DNA from: Liriodendron chinense
Taxonomy: Eukaryota; Streptophyta; Magnoliopsida; Magnoliales; Magnoliaceae
Direction of reading: 5' to 3'
Length of the DNA: 64,000 bases
Assembly (NCBI GenBank): GCA_003013855.2
Contig: ML058508.1
Location: forward strand, 2,531,001 to 2,595,000
The notes under the pieces were generated by a model. That model worked only from the letters and a program-made list of their open reading frames with translations, made no database searches and was not told the origin of the DNA. A program made the position numbers and the translations under genes. Each line of letters starts with the position of its first letter. Position 1 is the first letter of the stretch. Below, piece after piece: positions 1 through 11,252 of this stretch.

Positions 1-526
1 ATCTCAAGATCTACTATCCATGAATAGACTAGATCATCGAGTAATACGAAGTATGTATTTCGAGACGGTAGTCTAATAAAATTCTTTCAAGAAATTCTTT
101 CGAGACCCTTTTTTCAATGCCTAGCTCGCCTCTGGCCAAAGTGATCTAAGTTCGATCATGAAATCGTGCGATTAGACTCGTTAAGCCGCATGAAGCAATA
201 GGTCAGCTCGGTCACTAAGATATTTCAACTCTAGGTCGGCTCGACAACACGAACTCGACCATTGAGTCAAAGTGAACACAAAGCCATAAGGTTGTACGTA
301 TCACGAATGGAACCCCAAAAAAAAAAATTCCGGATGACCTACTCAGAAGTTACGCGACCTGGTCACGCGAGCTACTTAGAGAAATTTTTGTTCATTCACA
401 CACAAAACGAAACAAATACCATGAATGAATCACCAAAATTTACCTCAGAAGGGCTTGTATATATATATAAACAAATGGAGTTTATGTATACATTTTATTA
501 AAAAAAATCAGAGAAGGTATCCCCTC
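1..526. other. Non-coding 3' flank of a Tat-lineage accessory gene
   Basis: I see no gene here. The stretch has short 'aggtcggctcg' and 'caggtcagctcggtc' phrases like those in the LTR at 3422-4041, so it probably belongs to the same truncated element. A T-rich stretch around 485-515 lies just past the stop of the minus-strand gene and could serve as its 3' UTR. The element's gag-pol would lie to the left, outside the window. Confidence 0.4.
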
Positions 527-2868
527 TCATTCCTTTCCGGTCTCGGACGGACTGGCCCCAGCATCCCCGGTCCGAGTGTCATCTTCGTCTTCATCCTTGT
601 CCACGGGTGTGAGATCATGGTTGGGGAAATGCTTGAGCATGAGGCGTCTGCACTCCTGGAAGCCATGGTTATACAGCTCCACAGAAACCGCATTCAGCTT
701 CTCCAGCTCGGTCTTCAGGCCATTGACCTCCGCCAGAGATTTCAGCTGAACCTCCTTTAGAAACCCGGCCAGATTCACCTTCTCCTCCTCAGCCATCTTC
801 AAGGCAGCTTCGAGGGATTCGGCTTTGTTTTCATCTAATTGGGCTTTGGCCGCAGCCTCCTTCAGGGCCTCCTCCAAAGACTGAGCCTGTGCCTGGGACA
901 CTTCTAGGTCCGATTGCGCGACCTTCAGCTCGGACTGAGCATCCTTCAACTGAAGCAGACACCATTTTAGCTCGGTCTTCACGGCCTCGGTCTTCGTCTT
1001 CCAAAAGGACGCGACAACCAGAGCTTTTTGTATCTGATGATTCCGTTCAGCCATTACCTGACGGATCATCATCAGCAAGGCCGAATCCTATGAAGAAAAA
1101 TAATCACAGTTAGTACGGAAGTCAAGAGTACCACAGATACACAAAGAAAAGGGGGTAGATTACCCTGAGGCTGCTTTCAATCGCGACCACGACCATCAGA
1201 TTACACAGTAGTGCGATGAGACAGAGATGATCAAACTAATACGGTAATGGCATCTGAAATCGCTGATCCAGACACGGCACACAGGGCTTTTCGGATCCGC
1301 ACATGGGACAGCCAATCCCAAGATTTCACCCTCAGGTACAACTCCTGGTCTCGGTGCTGGAACAAAGGCGCAAGAGACGATGCCATCCGATTCTCACGCA
1401 AAGACAGGATGTGTGTTTTCACCGATCCAGACATGTGGCACCAACAATCGCAGGACTTCGGCCGGGACGGGAGCCCTTGGTGCAGTTGGAGGAACAGGTG
1501 CTGGATCAGAATTGGCTATGGTATTCAGGTCCTGTGGGATGCTGTGGTTGATGCGCATATATGCGTTAACACCATCGATCCAGGACGAGTACTGCTCCGT
1601 TAAGGGAGGCATCTCGACCTGGTCCTCTCGTTTCTCAGCATGCCCAACAGGAGCAGCCGAAGGGGCCCGTGGCTGAGGAGGATAGGATGGGCCGGCACCA
1701 GCAGAAGGCCGACCGGAGCCAGCTTCAACAAATTTAGTGGGGGTGCTGGAGGAACTGACATGAGGCGCAAGGCAGAGGACTACCGGCTCGGCCCGTGAGT
1801 CAGACGTATCTGGAACATCAACGACCGGAACATCGGGAGTTGGAGGCTGGGTGGCTAAGGCTCAACCCTGACCAGGGGAGAGCTCGAGCCGAGAGGCTAT
1901 CCGGACCCGCACATGAAAGACTGAGGCAATCGTGGCTGTCTTTGGGCCTCAGTGGTAGCCACCCTTTTCCTTGGGGGCTCAGCAGAGCTCTCTCCGCGAT
2001 CAAGGAACCAGGCCAGAATCTTACGAGTCTTAGAGACCGCCTTCAAAGCCATGCCTGTCCTAACAAAAAAAAGGGGTCAGACAAAAAGAGGGGGAAGTAA
2101 AGAGCAAGAAGGTCACCAACGTTGTTGCTTCAACCAACAGACCTGATTCAAGAATGGAGTTGAGGGTAATCAGCTGACGAAAATCCCTCTCTTCAACGGA
2201 AAGGGCTCGGGCTTTCCGGATTTGTCTCTCTTGAGCAGCAGATAAGGCCACCTGAATAGTTGCCGAAACTGTAAAAACAGACAAGTGAAGAAAAATAATA
2301 AAGCCCTTGGCCTCCCAAGGACTTAAGAATGTACATCGAAAAGAGCTCGTTCGAGGTCAGCTCCTTGTTTCCTAGTCTCTGCCACAATATGTAGCATCCG
2401 ACCATGCACCTCCAAGCATTTGGTTGCATCTGACTCGGAGAAAGGCCTAGGACACTAAGGACTTCTCACACAAAAGGATGCAAAGACAACATCAACCCAG
2501 CCTCTAGATGCATCAAGGAAACTACCACCTCACCAGCCCTAGGTCGGCTCGGCCTGTCAGCCCGGTCGAGAACCCTAAACTCTATAAAGTCAGGGACTTC
2601 GTATATCTCTTTCGCAGCATCCAGCTCGTCCTGGGTAATCTGGAGACCATACAATCTAGCTTAAAAGGATCTCTGTGAGCCATCGCACTACCAACAGCTG
2701 ACCCAGAAGTTTAGATTCTCCCTCATTAGCAACATCAGCCGCCCTCACCCCAAAGTCGGACTCTCCGGGATTCACCTCCTCACGGCACATGAGAGGTAAA
2801 TCGGACTCGAGGTCGTCGAACCTCACCTTAAGGATCGCTTCAGAGCATGAGGTCTCTGACTCCGACAT
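527..2868 (-). pseudogene. Antisense accessory gene of a Tat element (PF04195-like domain plus coiled coil), decayed
   Basis: The gene runs opposite to the LTR that follows it. Translation begins at the minus-strand ATG near 2868 (MSESETSCSE). After a frame change it reads into a segment (about 2655-2193) resembling the plant 'putative gypsy type transposon' domain PF04195, with LHPFV, ILWQRLGN and FSMYILK as landmarks. The arginine expected after LHPFV is now a stop (near 2466). The last part (1078-527) is a 183-codon open segment rich in Glu, Lys, Ala and Leu, a clear coiled coil, ending in an acidic tail. The middle (about 1100-2190) has frame changes that could be introns or decay. The homologous gene at 31462-33718 has the same order: domain, middle, coiled coil, acidic end. 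Function is unknown; such ORFs are known only as passengers of Tat-type retrotransposons. Confidence 0.6.
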
Positions 2869-3085
2869 TTTAAAATAAAAAAAACACAAGAGGAGAAGAG
2901 AGGGGCTAATTAAAAGGAAGAGTTCTTCGAAAAACAAGAAAGGGAGCGTACTAGAGTGCTGGCACGCCGGTTTGAAGAGGGAAGATCGAAAGAAAAGGGA
3001 GAAAACAGAATTCTGGAAGTTCAGAAGACTGGAAGATCCGAGAGGTAAGAAGAGTGAAAATTTCTGATTTCTTGCTAAGTCCTGA

Positions 3086-3093
3086 GTTATATA
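3086..3093 (-). promoter_or_regulatory. TATA box candidate for the antisense gene
   Basis: TATATAAC on the minus strand, about 220 bp upstream of the ATG near 2868. The homologous gene at 31462-33718 has TATAAATA about 170 bp upstream of its ATG. The remaining 2869-3404 interval is non-coding and would be promoter and leader. Confidence 0.4.
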
Positions 3094-3404
3094 CTTGAGG
3101 AGAGGGCCCGGGTCCCACCTAGGTCCCACCGCATTTAATACGAAAGCGTCACGTGGCGAGTCTCTACTTGGTAATACGAAAAGTGACGCCTGAAAAGACA
3201 CGTGGTGACACCCCGTTCAACTAAATCATACAGGCGCTGTCACGCCGTACAGAAGAATGATGACTCCTCGATATTTCAAATGATGCAATTAATGCCACTT
3301 TCCCGCCCATCGAAATGACGGCGTTACAGCTACTAAGTGTTAAAAACAGCCAGGTCGGCAAACCCTTTTCGTCAAGTTACTCCCGAGCCAAACAAGCTAG
3401 ACTC

Positions 3405-3420
3405 GAGAGTAAGGGGGCTT
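3405..3420 (+). other. Polypurine tract before LTR
   Basis: GAGAGTAAGGGGG followed by cttc directly abuts the LTR that starts TGTTACGG. The counterpart at 34145-34159 (tttggggggcatc then TGTTGTAGG) sits in the same place. It primes plus-strand DNA synthesis in reverse transcription. Confidence 0.6.
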
Positions 3421-3421
3421 C

Positions 3422-4041
3422 TGTTACGGGTGAAGAGCGACCTGAAGTGTGAACTGGGCTGACCTATCAGAACTGAGCCGATCACTATAGACCTGAACAT
3501 AGGTCGGTATCAACCGACCTGATGAGAGTATATTCCTGGACAGTCTCCAAGAACCGGCCTCGGGCTTACGACGAGCTCGGTTCGTGCACAACGATCTCGT
3601 GATCTTAGGTCCACATTGAGATATTAGAAGGAAGGTTCGGAGAATTGATAATTAGGGATTAAAATCCTCCTGCTGTTATTGGGAAACCCTAAGATCTCGG
3701 AAGCTCAGTTAGTATCCTACGGAAATCACGTTTCCCCAAAAGGAATATAGCCCTGCGACCTAAGTCTATAAAGAGATGTGCGTTCTTCATAATCAAGGTA
3801 CGAGAAAAATAACTAATATAAAGAGAGAAGTTGAATCTTTGAGGATCCAACTAACTTAGGCATCGGAGGGCTAACGGCTGGACCCCAGCCACCCCCCTTA
3901 GCCTTTCTTTTATGCTCTGCAGGATCTAGGAGGCCTCCAGCCCAGATCAAGACCGTATACTTGCAGGAAATCAACAGCATCCATCCCTCTAAGTTGGAAG
4001 TCACCTTCTCTCGTCTGTTGACCGTTTTTTTAGCGTTAACA
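3422..4041 (+). repeat. LTR of a Tat-lineage element (620 bp)
   Basis: Starts TGTTACGG and ends GTTAACA, with a polypurine tract on the left and a primer-binding site on the right. TATAAAG at 3767-3773 is the likely core promoter. The segment 'gcatcggagggctaacggc' downstream of it also occurs in the 999-bp LTRs at 24274 and 34160, so they are the same lineage but a different family. Having both a polypurine tract upstream and a primer site downstream means one LTR is flanked by internal sequence on both sides. Confidence 0.75.
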
Positions 4042-4043
4042 GA

Positions 4044-4062
4044 TTGGCGCCGTCTGTGGGAA
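4044..4062 (+). other. Primer-binding site
   Basis: TTGGCGCCGTCTGTGGG follows the LTR by two bases and is identical to the site at 25275-25291. The TGGCGCCGT start fits a tRNA 3' end (tRNA-Asp-like), as in other plant Tat elements. Confidence 0.7.
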
Positions 4063-4140
4063 CTCGCTTATACTTTCTTTCGATAGGAAGTCCGTGTTCT
4101 CACCCAATCGCTCAAGACAATCCCGACGTTCTTATCATGG

Positions 4141-4494
4141 ATGGAAAAAAGAAAATACAAAGGGAAGGCACCCACAATCACCGAACCTTTAGACGATCCA
4201 CACTCCGAGAATGAAGGATCAATTCCCGACACCCCCGCCATCCAGCTCGATGGGAACTCTTCCCATTTTGCTCAGCAAGGGGGAGAACAGAGATCTCACA
4301 ATCGAGGGGTCAGATTGTCCGTTCTTGAAGAGCAAGTGGGAGGAGTCGCCCAAAGGCTGGGGGGCGTTGACGAACGATTCGGCTACGTAAATCGGAGGTT
4401 GGACGAAATTAAGGCCCTCTTAACCGGTCTGGTTCACCCAATGACTTCAGATTATAGGGACCATGATGAACCTCAACAGTCTGGAGAGTTGAAA
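4141..4494 (+). pseudogene. N-terminal fragment of Tat gag
   Basis: Begins at the first ATG after the primer-binding site (MEKRKYKGKAP). About 115 residues are open: a Pro/Glu-rich start, then a heptad-like segment (VLEEQVGGVAQRLGGVDERFGYVNRRLDEIKALL). It then breaks off near 4494, where the sequence turns into the leader of the accessory gene at 4580. The capsid core and zinc knuckle seen in the intact homologue at 25343-26998 are missing. It is a truncated structural protein gene with no expected function. Confidence 0.6.
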
Positions 4495-4579
4495 ATCCTT
4501 TCTTCTTTTTCTGTCTCTGGCATGACCTCGTTGCTGAGGTATTCCTTCTCCTCTTCTTCTTTTCTTCCTTCTTCTTTCT

Positions 4580-5040
4580 ATGGCGGGGGACTCTGATAAT
4601 GAGGTTGGACATCTGGGAGATGAAACTTGAAATTCTTCTAAATCGAATAACGCAAGGGTGCCAGTGGGAAGATACTCTACGTCTGGATATCCCTTGATAA
4701 TGACGGAGGAACAATTAACTAGCTTACGGGAAAGATACCGGATTCCCGACTCCGCCATTCTCAGATTGCCCAGAGAGGGAGAAACTACGGATTCTCCACC
4801 GTCGGGTTGTGTGGCTCTGTACAAGTATTTTTTCAAACTTGGAGTACGTCTCCCCCTTCATCCCTTCGTCCGAGACGTGCTCCGTATTTACAAGATTGCC
4901 CCCAGCCAACTTATCGTAAATGGCTGGAGGGTTGTCTGAGTATCTATGTCCTCTGGAAGCAAGCCGGCAACGAGGACTTAATGGCTAATGAGTTTTTTAA
5001 GATGTTCCAACTCAAGAAAGCCCCGTCCAATGAGGGTTGG
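4580..5040 (+). pseudogene. Re-oriented fragment of the PF04195-like accessory gene
   Basis: Starts MAGDSDNEVGHLGDET, then a TGA, then continues in the same frame: NARVPVGRYSTSGYPLI, LTSLRERYRIPDSAILRLP, VRLPLHPFVRDVLRIYKI and SQLIVNGWRVV. After a one-base shift it continues with YVLWKQAGNEDLMANEFFKMF and is cut at 5040 by the copia LTR. It closely matches the start of the antisense gene at 33718, but here it lies in the same direction as the adjacent LTR and gag piece. The junction near 4494 is therefore an inversion or template-switch scar. No promoter remains upstream. Confidence 0.65.
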
Positions 5041-6967
5041 TGTTAGTGCACTGATTAGTGCATCGTATTGTCAATTTCGTGATTGTTTAAAGTCAGTCGA
5101 GTTTTATGAGCCCGACGAAGATTGAAGACTCAAGACTTGAAGATTATAGCAGCTCTCCGCACTTAAGTTTAAGTCAAATCAAGCTCGGAAGGTAATCTGC
5201 ATATAGACAGCCTATAGGATCCCAAAACACCCAAGTTTATGTCATTCGAATTATACTTTATATTTGTCAGTTGATCCATAGGACTTAAGGTCAAGATGAT
5301 CAGTCTTGGACCACCATTATGTAGGTGCCAATCTGTTGAAAAATTAGGAAAACCATCTATGTGTGCACCTTAAAAGATGATGGAGATCACCCTATTTCAG
5401 GCCATGAAATAAGCCTGACGATCGGTCGGGCGATCAGTCGGATGATGGAGGTATTCAAACAGCAAGTCTTTTAAAGATGCAAATCTCATCTGTCTGCATG
5501 AAGACCGGTCTGAGGACCAGTCGTTGGCCTCATAGGACCGGTCGCACGACCGATCGTAAATGGACGAAAAATGTCCAGTAACCATTTGGGTGAAATTGAT
5601 AATATTGCTGGCCTCCCAAGACCGGTCGCACGACTGATCGTAAATGGACTTAAAATGTCCAGTGACCTCAATGCAGAATTTTGTAAAGGAAGATCGGTCT
5701 CAGGATCGGTCGTCAGACTGGTCACCAGACTGGTCAGGACACTCAATCAAGACCGGTCCTCAGGGGTCTTAGATAGATCAAACGTTATCATTTTATATTC
5801 GTTGGAGCCCGATTCTTGGAGCCTATATGGGCATATTTTGAGGGTTTTAATGGTAGCTTTTGCACACCCATTTAGAGCATTAAGCGAGGAAATTAAGACC
5901 TTCACCTACTCTCTTTTGCTCATCATTTTGTTGAGTTCATCCTTCAAACCTAGCCATTAATGGCACTACATTGAGTATTCAAAGCTCGATTTGAACAATG
6001 AACTCAAGCATAGCATTCATGGCTGTCCCTATCATTGAAACTTCAACTTAAAGTCTTTTATAGCCATTGAATAATCATATTGATTGTTCCTTCACTAATC
6101 ATTGCATTGTAATAGCCAAATGGAACATCAATACCTCCTCCCACCTACCCAGCACTAGTCTAGGATCATCATATGTATTGATAGCTAATCGTGGGAGCTT
6201 GGAGAGGAGCTAAAGCATTCGTGGAAGCTGAAGCTACTCAAGGGCGCTAAATCGGGGCTCATCTCTTATAAGTGTTTAAGCTTATAGAGTCCATTGTTTG
6301 ATTCTCCCTTCTTCTTGAGACTGGGGTCTAGAGATTGTGACCCAATCTTGGAGTTGTCGTTGTATAGGACGTGTGTTTCCTTGCGTAGGACGTAGAAGTC
6401 CTTGCATAGGCCTCCGACACGGGAGAATACGTGCGTTGTCCTTGTGGAGGATTTGAGGAGTCCTTGTGTAGGAATAGACCTTGTGTAAGTTGTAAAGGTT
6501 GAGAGGTGAACCTCATTTAAAACCTCCGATAGTGAATGTCGGTGTACTCAAAGGAGTTGAGTACTTGAACCGGGAGTGGAGTAGACTCATCGTCGAACCA
6601 CTATACATCGTGTGCAATGTGGTGATTGCATTTTCTCTATTATTGTCCCTTGTTAATCAATCATATAAGTGCTTAACTAAATGCCCATATAATGTTTGAC
6701 AAAATGCTCATATGCCATCTTTGAATGATTAATACAAGCACGCATATGAACTGTTTGATTAAATGCTTCTCTTAGTATAGTTGTCAATCGAGTTAGATCG
6801 TGTGTGATTAATTGCTTTTAGTTACATGTATTTAATTGTTAAATTATAGTATTAATGCAATTGAATTTTTAAATTCGCACGAAAGTTAAAAAAGTCCTAT
6901 TCACCCCCCCTCTAGGACATAAGCATACCTTCAAGCTTATCTCACTAGCGGTAAAACCGCAATTTCA
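5041..6967 (+). repeat. Ty1/copia LTR (about 1.9 kb)
   Basis: Starts TGTTAGTGCAC and ends just before a Met-tRNA-type primer-binding site. The C-rich 'tcctattcaccccccctcta' near its end is typical of long-LTR copia elements of the SIRE/Maximus type. It contains palindromic GACCGGTCG modules at 5536-5556 and 5620-5640, each followed by a ggac...gtcc inverted repeat. No second copy of this LTR is in the window, so its exact ends are inferred. Confidence 0.6.
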
Positions 6968-6969
6968 AT

Positions 6970-6984
6970 TGGTATTGGAGCGGG
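6970..6984 (+). other. Copia primer-binding site (initiator Met tRNA type)
   Basis: TGGTATTGGAGCGGG differs from the usual TGGTATCAGAGCGGG at two adjacent positions, which fits an old inactive element. Confidence 0.6.
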
Positions 6985-7039
6985 TTCCTCTGTAAGGGCT
7001 TAACCGCCTAGAAGTTGATCTTACAGTTAGCTTGAAAAT

Positions 7040-7953
7040 ATGTTTATTGAAGACTCCACTTCTATCACCAAGCCACCGTTCTTCAACGGATCCAACTATC
7101 CATATTGGAAAGCTCAAATGCGCATCTTTTTAGAATCCATCGATTCGGATGTATGGGACATGGTTGAATTTGGTTATAACGTCCGAATGGATACCATAAG
7201 AAAGGAAGGTGAACCGGATGTCCTTAGACCAAGAGAGAAGGCCATGTGAACTGATTTTGATAAAGCTAACCATGTTTTTAATGCTAAAGGCTTAAATGCC
7301 ATTTTCTGTTCAGTCTCTAGAAATGAATTTGGTCACATCCAAAATTGTCAAACTAGTAAGGAAGCATGGGACTTTCTAGAAGTAACTCATGAAGGAATAA
7401 GCATAGTCAAAAGATCTAAACTTCAACGCCTCATGACACAATTTGAGAATATCAAAATGGAGGAGGATGGAACCTTCATGTAATTTTTCACACGTCTAAA
7501 TAGCATCACCAATGACATGTGTGGACTAGGAGAGAAGGTTTCAGATAGCAAATTTGTAGGAAAATCTTAAGATCTCTACCGGAACATTTTTCATCTAAAT
7601 TCGTTGCTTTAGAAGAGTGTAGGAACCTAGACACTATGAAAGTTGAAGAACTGTTAGGATCCCTTCAAACTCATGAGCTTCATTTCAAACCTCCCATAAA
7701 ATCCAAATATTCAGTCTTGAACTCCTCTCATAAAGCACATATGTCTAAAGAAAATAATGATGAGGAAATGGACATAGAAGAAATGGCTCTTATGACTAAG
7801 AGATTCCAGAAATTCTTTAAAAACAAGATCCACCACAAGGAAGGAAGGCATTTCGATCATAAGAACCATACAGGTAAATCCTTTAGAAGATCAAAAGTGC
7901 TAAAATGCTATAATTGTGGGAAGTATGGTCACATTGCTCCCAATTGCTCATAA
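7040..7953 (+). pseudogene. Copia gag (UBN2-type) with CCHC zinc knuckle, decayed
   Basis: Begins MFIEDSTSITKPPFFNG, the usual copia gag opening (PPFFNGSNYPYWKAQM). It continues through the UBN2-type region (SKEAWDFLEVTHEG, LQRLMTQFENIKM, KILRSLPEHF) to the zinc knuckle CYNCGKYGHIAPNC. It is broken by in-frame stops near 7247 and 7482 and by a one-base loss near 7560. Gag packages element RNA into cytoplasmic particles; this copy cannot make a full protein. No protease, integrase or reverse transcriptase of this element follows, so the element has lost pol. Confidence 0.7.
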
Positions 7954-7986
7954 AATGATGAAAAGAAACACAAAGGGAGAAAGGCC

Positions 7987-8871
7987 ATGGTTGCCACTTG
8001 GGATGATACTAGCTCGGAATTCGATTCCTATGATTCCCATAGTGATGGTGGACAAAGATCGGTGAAAGCCCTTATGATCTCCACCACCACAACTCTCCTT
8101 GAAAATGAGAAAAAAGAGACAATGTTAACCATACCTCCTCAAGTGATGATGAGAGTGAGGATGATGAATTTCAAGAAGTATACAACCAACTGTATATTGA
8201 ACATGAAAAAGAAAAATTCATGAATGGTGAGAACTTTGATAAACATGTGAGCCTTGAAAAAGAACTCAAAGAGGCAAATGCTGAAATTGATCATCTTAAA
8301 TGTCAAGTTGTTGACTCTAGAAGACGTTTCACCTAGGGAGAAGAAAATATTAAAAAGTTCTTGGGTGACCTATGGACAGAAGAGGAATTGGTTTTAACAG
8401 TCATATCTCTAAGACTGCTTCTGTCTCTCCTATGCTGAGAAAGAACTATGGTGCATCGGGAAGTAAAACCAAAGCATTCCCTATTTGTCAAGCTTGTGGT
8501 GATGTGAGTCACCTAAAATCTGAATGTTTAGCCTTTAAATGCCCATAGCTCTCTCCCTCCCAGCGCAAGATAAGTAAATCTATTTCGAAAGGGAGAGAAG
8601 CGCACCACACTTGGAGTCCCTCTAAGAATCAAAAGAATATTGGGAGAAATTTTTCAACTCCTCTAAGGAATGATGCTCGAATGGAAGCCTTACTCAAACA
8701 AGTAGCCCTAATCAATGATAAGATAAATAAAATGATTGATACAATGAGGATGGGCTATGAGCAATCATATAAAAAGAACAGCTCCCCTGGAAAGAGGAGA
8801 ACCATTAACAGATCCTCACATGACCCAAGTACAGTGAAAGTTGTTGCCAAATGGGTTGTGAAGGGGAAGTG
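7987..8871 (+). pseudogene. Copia gag C-terminal region with a second zinc-knuckle-like motif
   Basis: Follows the zinc knuckle after a stop and carries the acidic stretch typical of SIRE-type gag (ATWDDTSSEFDSYDSHSDGG). Coiled-coil-like pieces, now in several frames, come next, then CQACGDVSHLKSECLAFKC (about 8490-8546), a diverged CX2CX4HX4C-like motif. The last open part is Lys/Arg-rich. The reading frame is broken at least three times. This is where the element's coding trace ends. Confidence 0.45.
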
Positions 8872-9910
8872 ATCCTCCGTGTCCCTTGCTAACTTCCTTA
8901 AATTATGTTTAGTCTATTTATCTTAGAAAATCCATGGGAAGCTGTGCTTTGGATGGCTAACAAGCTTTGTGTTTTGTAGGATTGGACATTTCAAGTGTTA
9001 ACCTCAAGGTCATTGGACTTTACAGTAAAATCTGAGGACCTAAGCCTCATTTTCTTATGATTAGTTTAACTCCTGTATATTATTCTTATATCATCTTGAT
9101 TGTTGAAATTATATTTTCCTGCCTTGCTAATCTCTGTTATGATCTACCTTACTCAATAATTAACCTTCATATTTGATCTTACAATTGTTGGATGATTATT
9201 ATACAGTAGGTGTCATTCTCAATTAATTTTAAACGAGGCATAGAAAATTGAGAAAATGTTGTCTACATCATAATATAGACAAAACTTGAACTAAGAAGTC
9301 TCACTATTAGCCTAAATCCATAGCAGAGGATTAAGCCTCATCATTCATGAGCATAATAAAAAAATCTGGATATAAGATCCATTATCTCAGTTTGTCTTAA
9401 AAATTCAGTCATCTTAGGCATTAAAATTTCTTAAAATCATATGGTCAAACCTATACTTTTCATGTGAAATGACGATAAACCTTTGGCCAACCTAAATTGC
9501 ATAATTAAGTCACAAACAAACCATGTTTAAAGAAACAAAAGCAAAACCAGTTGTGCGGATTTTAAAAATTGCACAAATTGTGCAAATTAGGGCGTACGAC
9601 TGGTCTGACGACCTGTCGTGGACTGAACAGCGAGCGCTAAAAGGGGGTTTTAAAGGCAAATGGGTTTGCTCCAAATCATTCCAATCTCATTTTTCTATCC
9701 TCTTCTTTCATCCTAAAGGTCTCTCCATCACTCCTAAAGCTTCCCTAGGTCACCGATTGAAGATTAAAAATCTCCAAAGCGGTACATTGTCTTCCAAACA
9801 GAAGTTTCCATCATTTTCTTCATTACTAAGGGCTTTGAATTTGTTCTTCCTTGTTGCATCTTTCTCTTTTGAATCCTAGGGCATACTTGTAAGGATTGTA
9901 GGGCTCTATT
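8872..9910. other. Non-coding stretch between copia gag and the 9911 ORF
   Basis: AT-rich and free of recognisable coding. At 9590-9640 it has another ACTGGTCTGACGACC-type motif like the palindromic modules in the LTRs at 5.5 kb, 39.0 kb and 49.8 kb. The T/C-rich segment 9680-9900 looks like the leader of the ORF at 9911. It may be the remains of the copia element after deletion of pol. Confidence 0.35.
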
Positions 9911-10816
9911 ATGTCTTCTCATGAGAGGAAAGATGTGTCCCCTCCTCGGCGTGAACGTCATTCGAAGATCCAACATGATGAGGGGCCCGCACAACCCACA
10001 TCCAAGAAAATAGTTTCCAAAGGAAAAGGAGTTGCTTCATCATCCAAATCCCCTTCCAAACCCCGTCCTACAGGGTCAGATACATCACATCTTGCCAATT
10101 GGCACAACTTAAAAAATTGTGATGTCCTATGTGAAAAATTCGTCAAAATTGAGGACTTGGCACCTTATCGGGTGGTCCAGCTTTTGGAGGCAATTAGTTG
10201 GGAGCCTGTGCTCCATATGGGCAGACCTGTGCAGAAAGAAGTAATCAGAAAATTCTATGCCTGTTGTCGCATTATTTTCGATGACTCATCTTCCTTTGAA
10301 GTTCATTCCGCTAACGGGATTTGGACATTCGGTCTTGCTGCCATAGCTGAGGCTATTGGTGTTTCTATTGTTGATGAGGATGAGCTCTCAGATGATGAGG
10401 AGACAGATCATGCCTCTCGAGACACCATGACCAGAGCATTATGCAATGGAGAGTGCCCTGGATGGGTTAATGGGAATGCTCTTCGCACCTCATTCATGTC
10501 CTGGGATTATCGTCTTATACATAACATATTCTTCAAGAATGTATTCCCTAGGAAGAGCAACAAGGCTGATCTTCCAGAAGACATGGTCACCGTTCTTTAC
10601 AATGTCAGTCAGGGCCTTCGTATGTGTCTTCCATCATGTATCATAAAAGTCATTCGGTCCACTATCTTAGTGTCCGATGGTCTGTCGGCGGGTCTGTCAT
10701 TTGGTTATCTCATTTGTAGGTTGGCTAAAACGATAGGACTCGTTGATCCCTCAGATGTGTATGTGAAACCTCCCATCCTAAGTCGATCTATTATCACTAA
10801 AATGCACAAGACATAA
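9911..10816 (+). CDS. Retroelement ORF resembling the 'putative plant transposon protein' family
   Basis: A 301-codon open frame starting at the ATG of MSSHERKDVSPPRRERHSK. The N-terminus (about residues 1-60) is basic and low in complexity. Residues about 75-300 form one domain: CDVLCEKFVKIEDLAPYRVVQL, VIRKFYACCRIIF, WTFGLAAIAEAIGVSIV, an acidic loop (DEDELSDDEETD), FMSWDYRLIHNIFFKNVFP, then SFGYLICRLAKTIGL. The pattern 'E..R.FY.., ..G......IA..I......' matches the domain found in accessory ORFs of plant LTR elements (I think of PF20167). I know of no proven function. It stops at 10816, but the homology-like trace continues to about 11250. It could be the 3' extra ORF of the copia element to its left. 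Confidence 0.5.
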   Translation: MSSHERKDVSPPRRERHSKIQHDEGPAQPTSKKIVSKGKGVASSSKSPSKPRPTGSDTSHLANWHNLKNCDVLCEKFVKIEDLAPYRVVQLLEAISWEPVLHMGRPVQKEVIRKFYACCRIIFDDSSSFEVHSANGIWTFGLAAIAEAIGVSIVDEDELSDDEETDHASRDTMTRALCNGECPGWVNGNALRTSFMSWDYRLIHNIFFKNVFPRKSNKADLPEDMVTVLYNVSQGLRMCLPSCIIKVIRSTILVSDGLSAGLSFGYLICRLAKTIGLVDPSDVYVKPPILSRSIITKMHKT

Positions 10817-11252
10817 GACGAACTTCAGCGTCGACTTCAGCAGGCCCAGCAGTAGCGTGAGGCCCCTCCGGTTCCTCTGAACCATCTCAACCTGTAGCAG
10901 CAACACCATCATCCGATCCCACCACTGATCCATTATTTGCTCCTGGATGATTCAGTATACCCGACGGGCGTTCTCCTATCGTGGCTCACCTGCAGCGGAC
11001 TCTTCAACTTATACCATGGAGCTACGCCAGCTTCAGGACCATCTTACACAAAGACTTGATCGGATCGAGCGAAGATTGGATCAGATGGAACATACCGATT
11101 CTCAGTTGCTTCAGGAATAGGCCACTCTCCTCGTGCAGAGGAGGCTATTGTGGCTCGCCTTGCACAGATTGACAGGCGTCTGGAGGCATGGGAGCGAGTT
11201 GGTCGTGGCGATGCGCCACCACCAGATCTGGGCGACGGGAATGATTTTTAGT
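10817..11252 (+). pseudogene. Decayed C-terminal coiled coil of the 9911 ORF
   Basis: After the stop at 10816 one can still read, across frame changes, DELQRRLQQAQQ and then ELRQLQDHLTQRLDRIERR with LDQMEHTDSQLLQE. This heptad-rich tail is common at the end of such retroelement ORFs. Several stops and shifts show that it is no longer translated as one protein. Confidence 0.4.
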
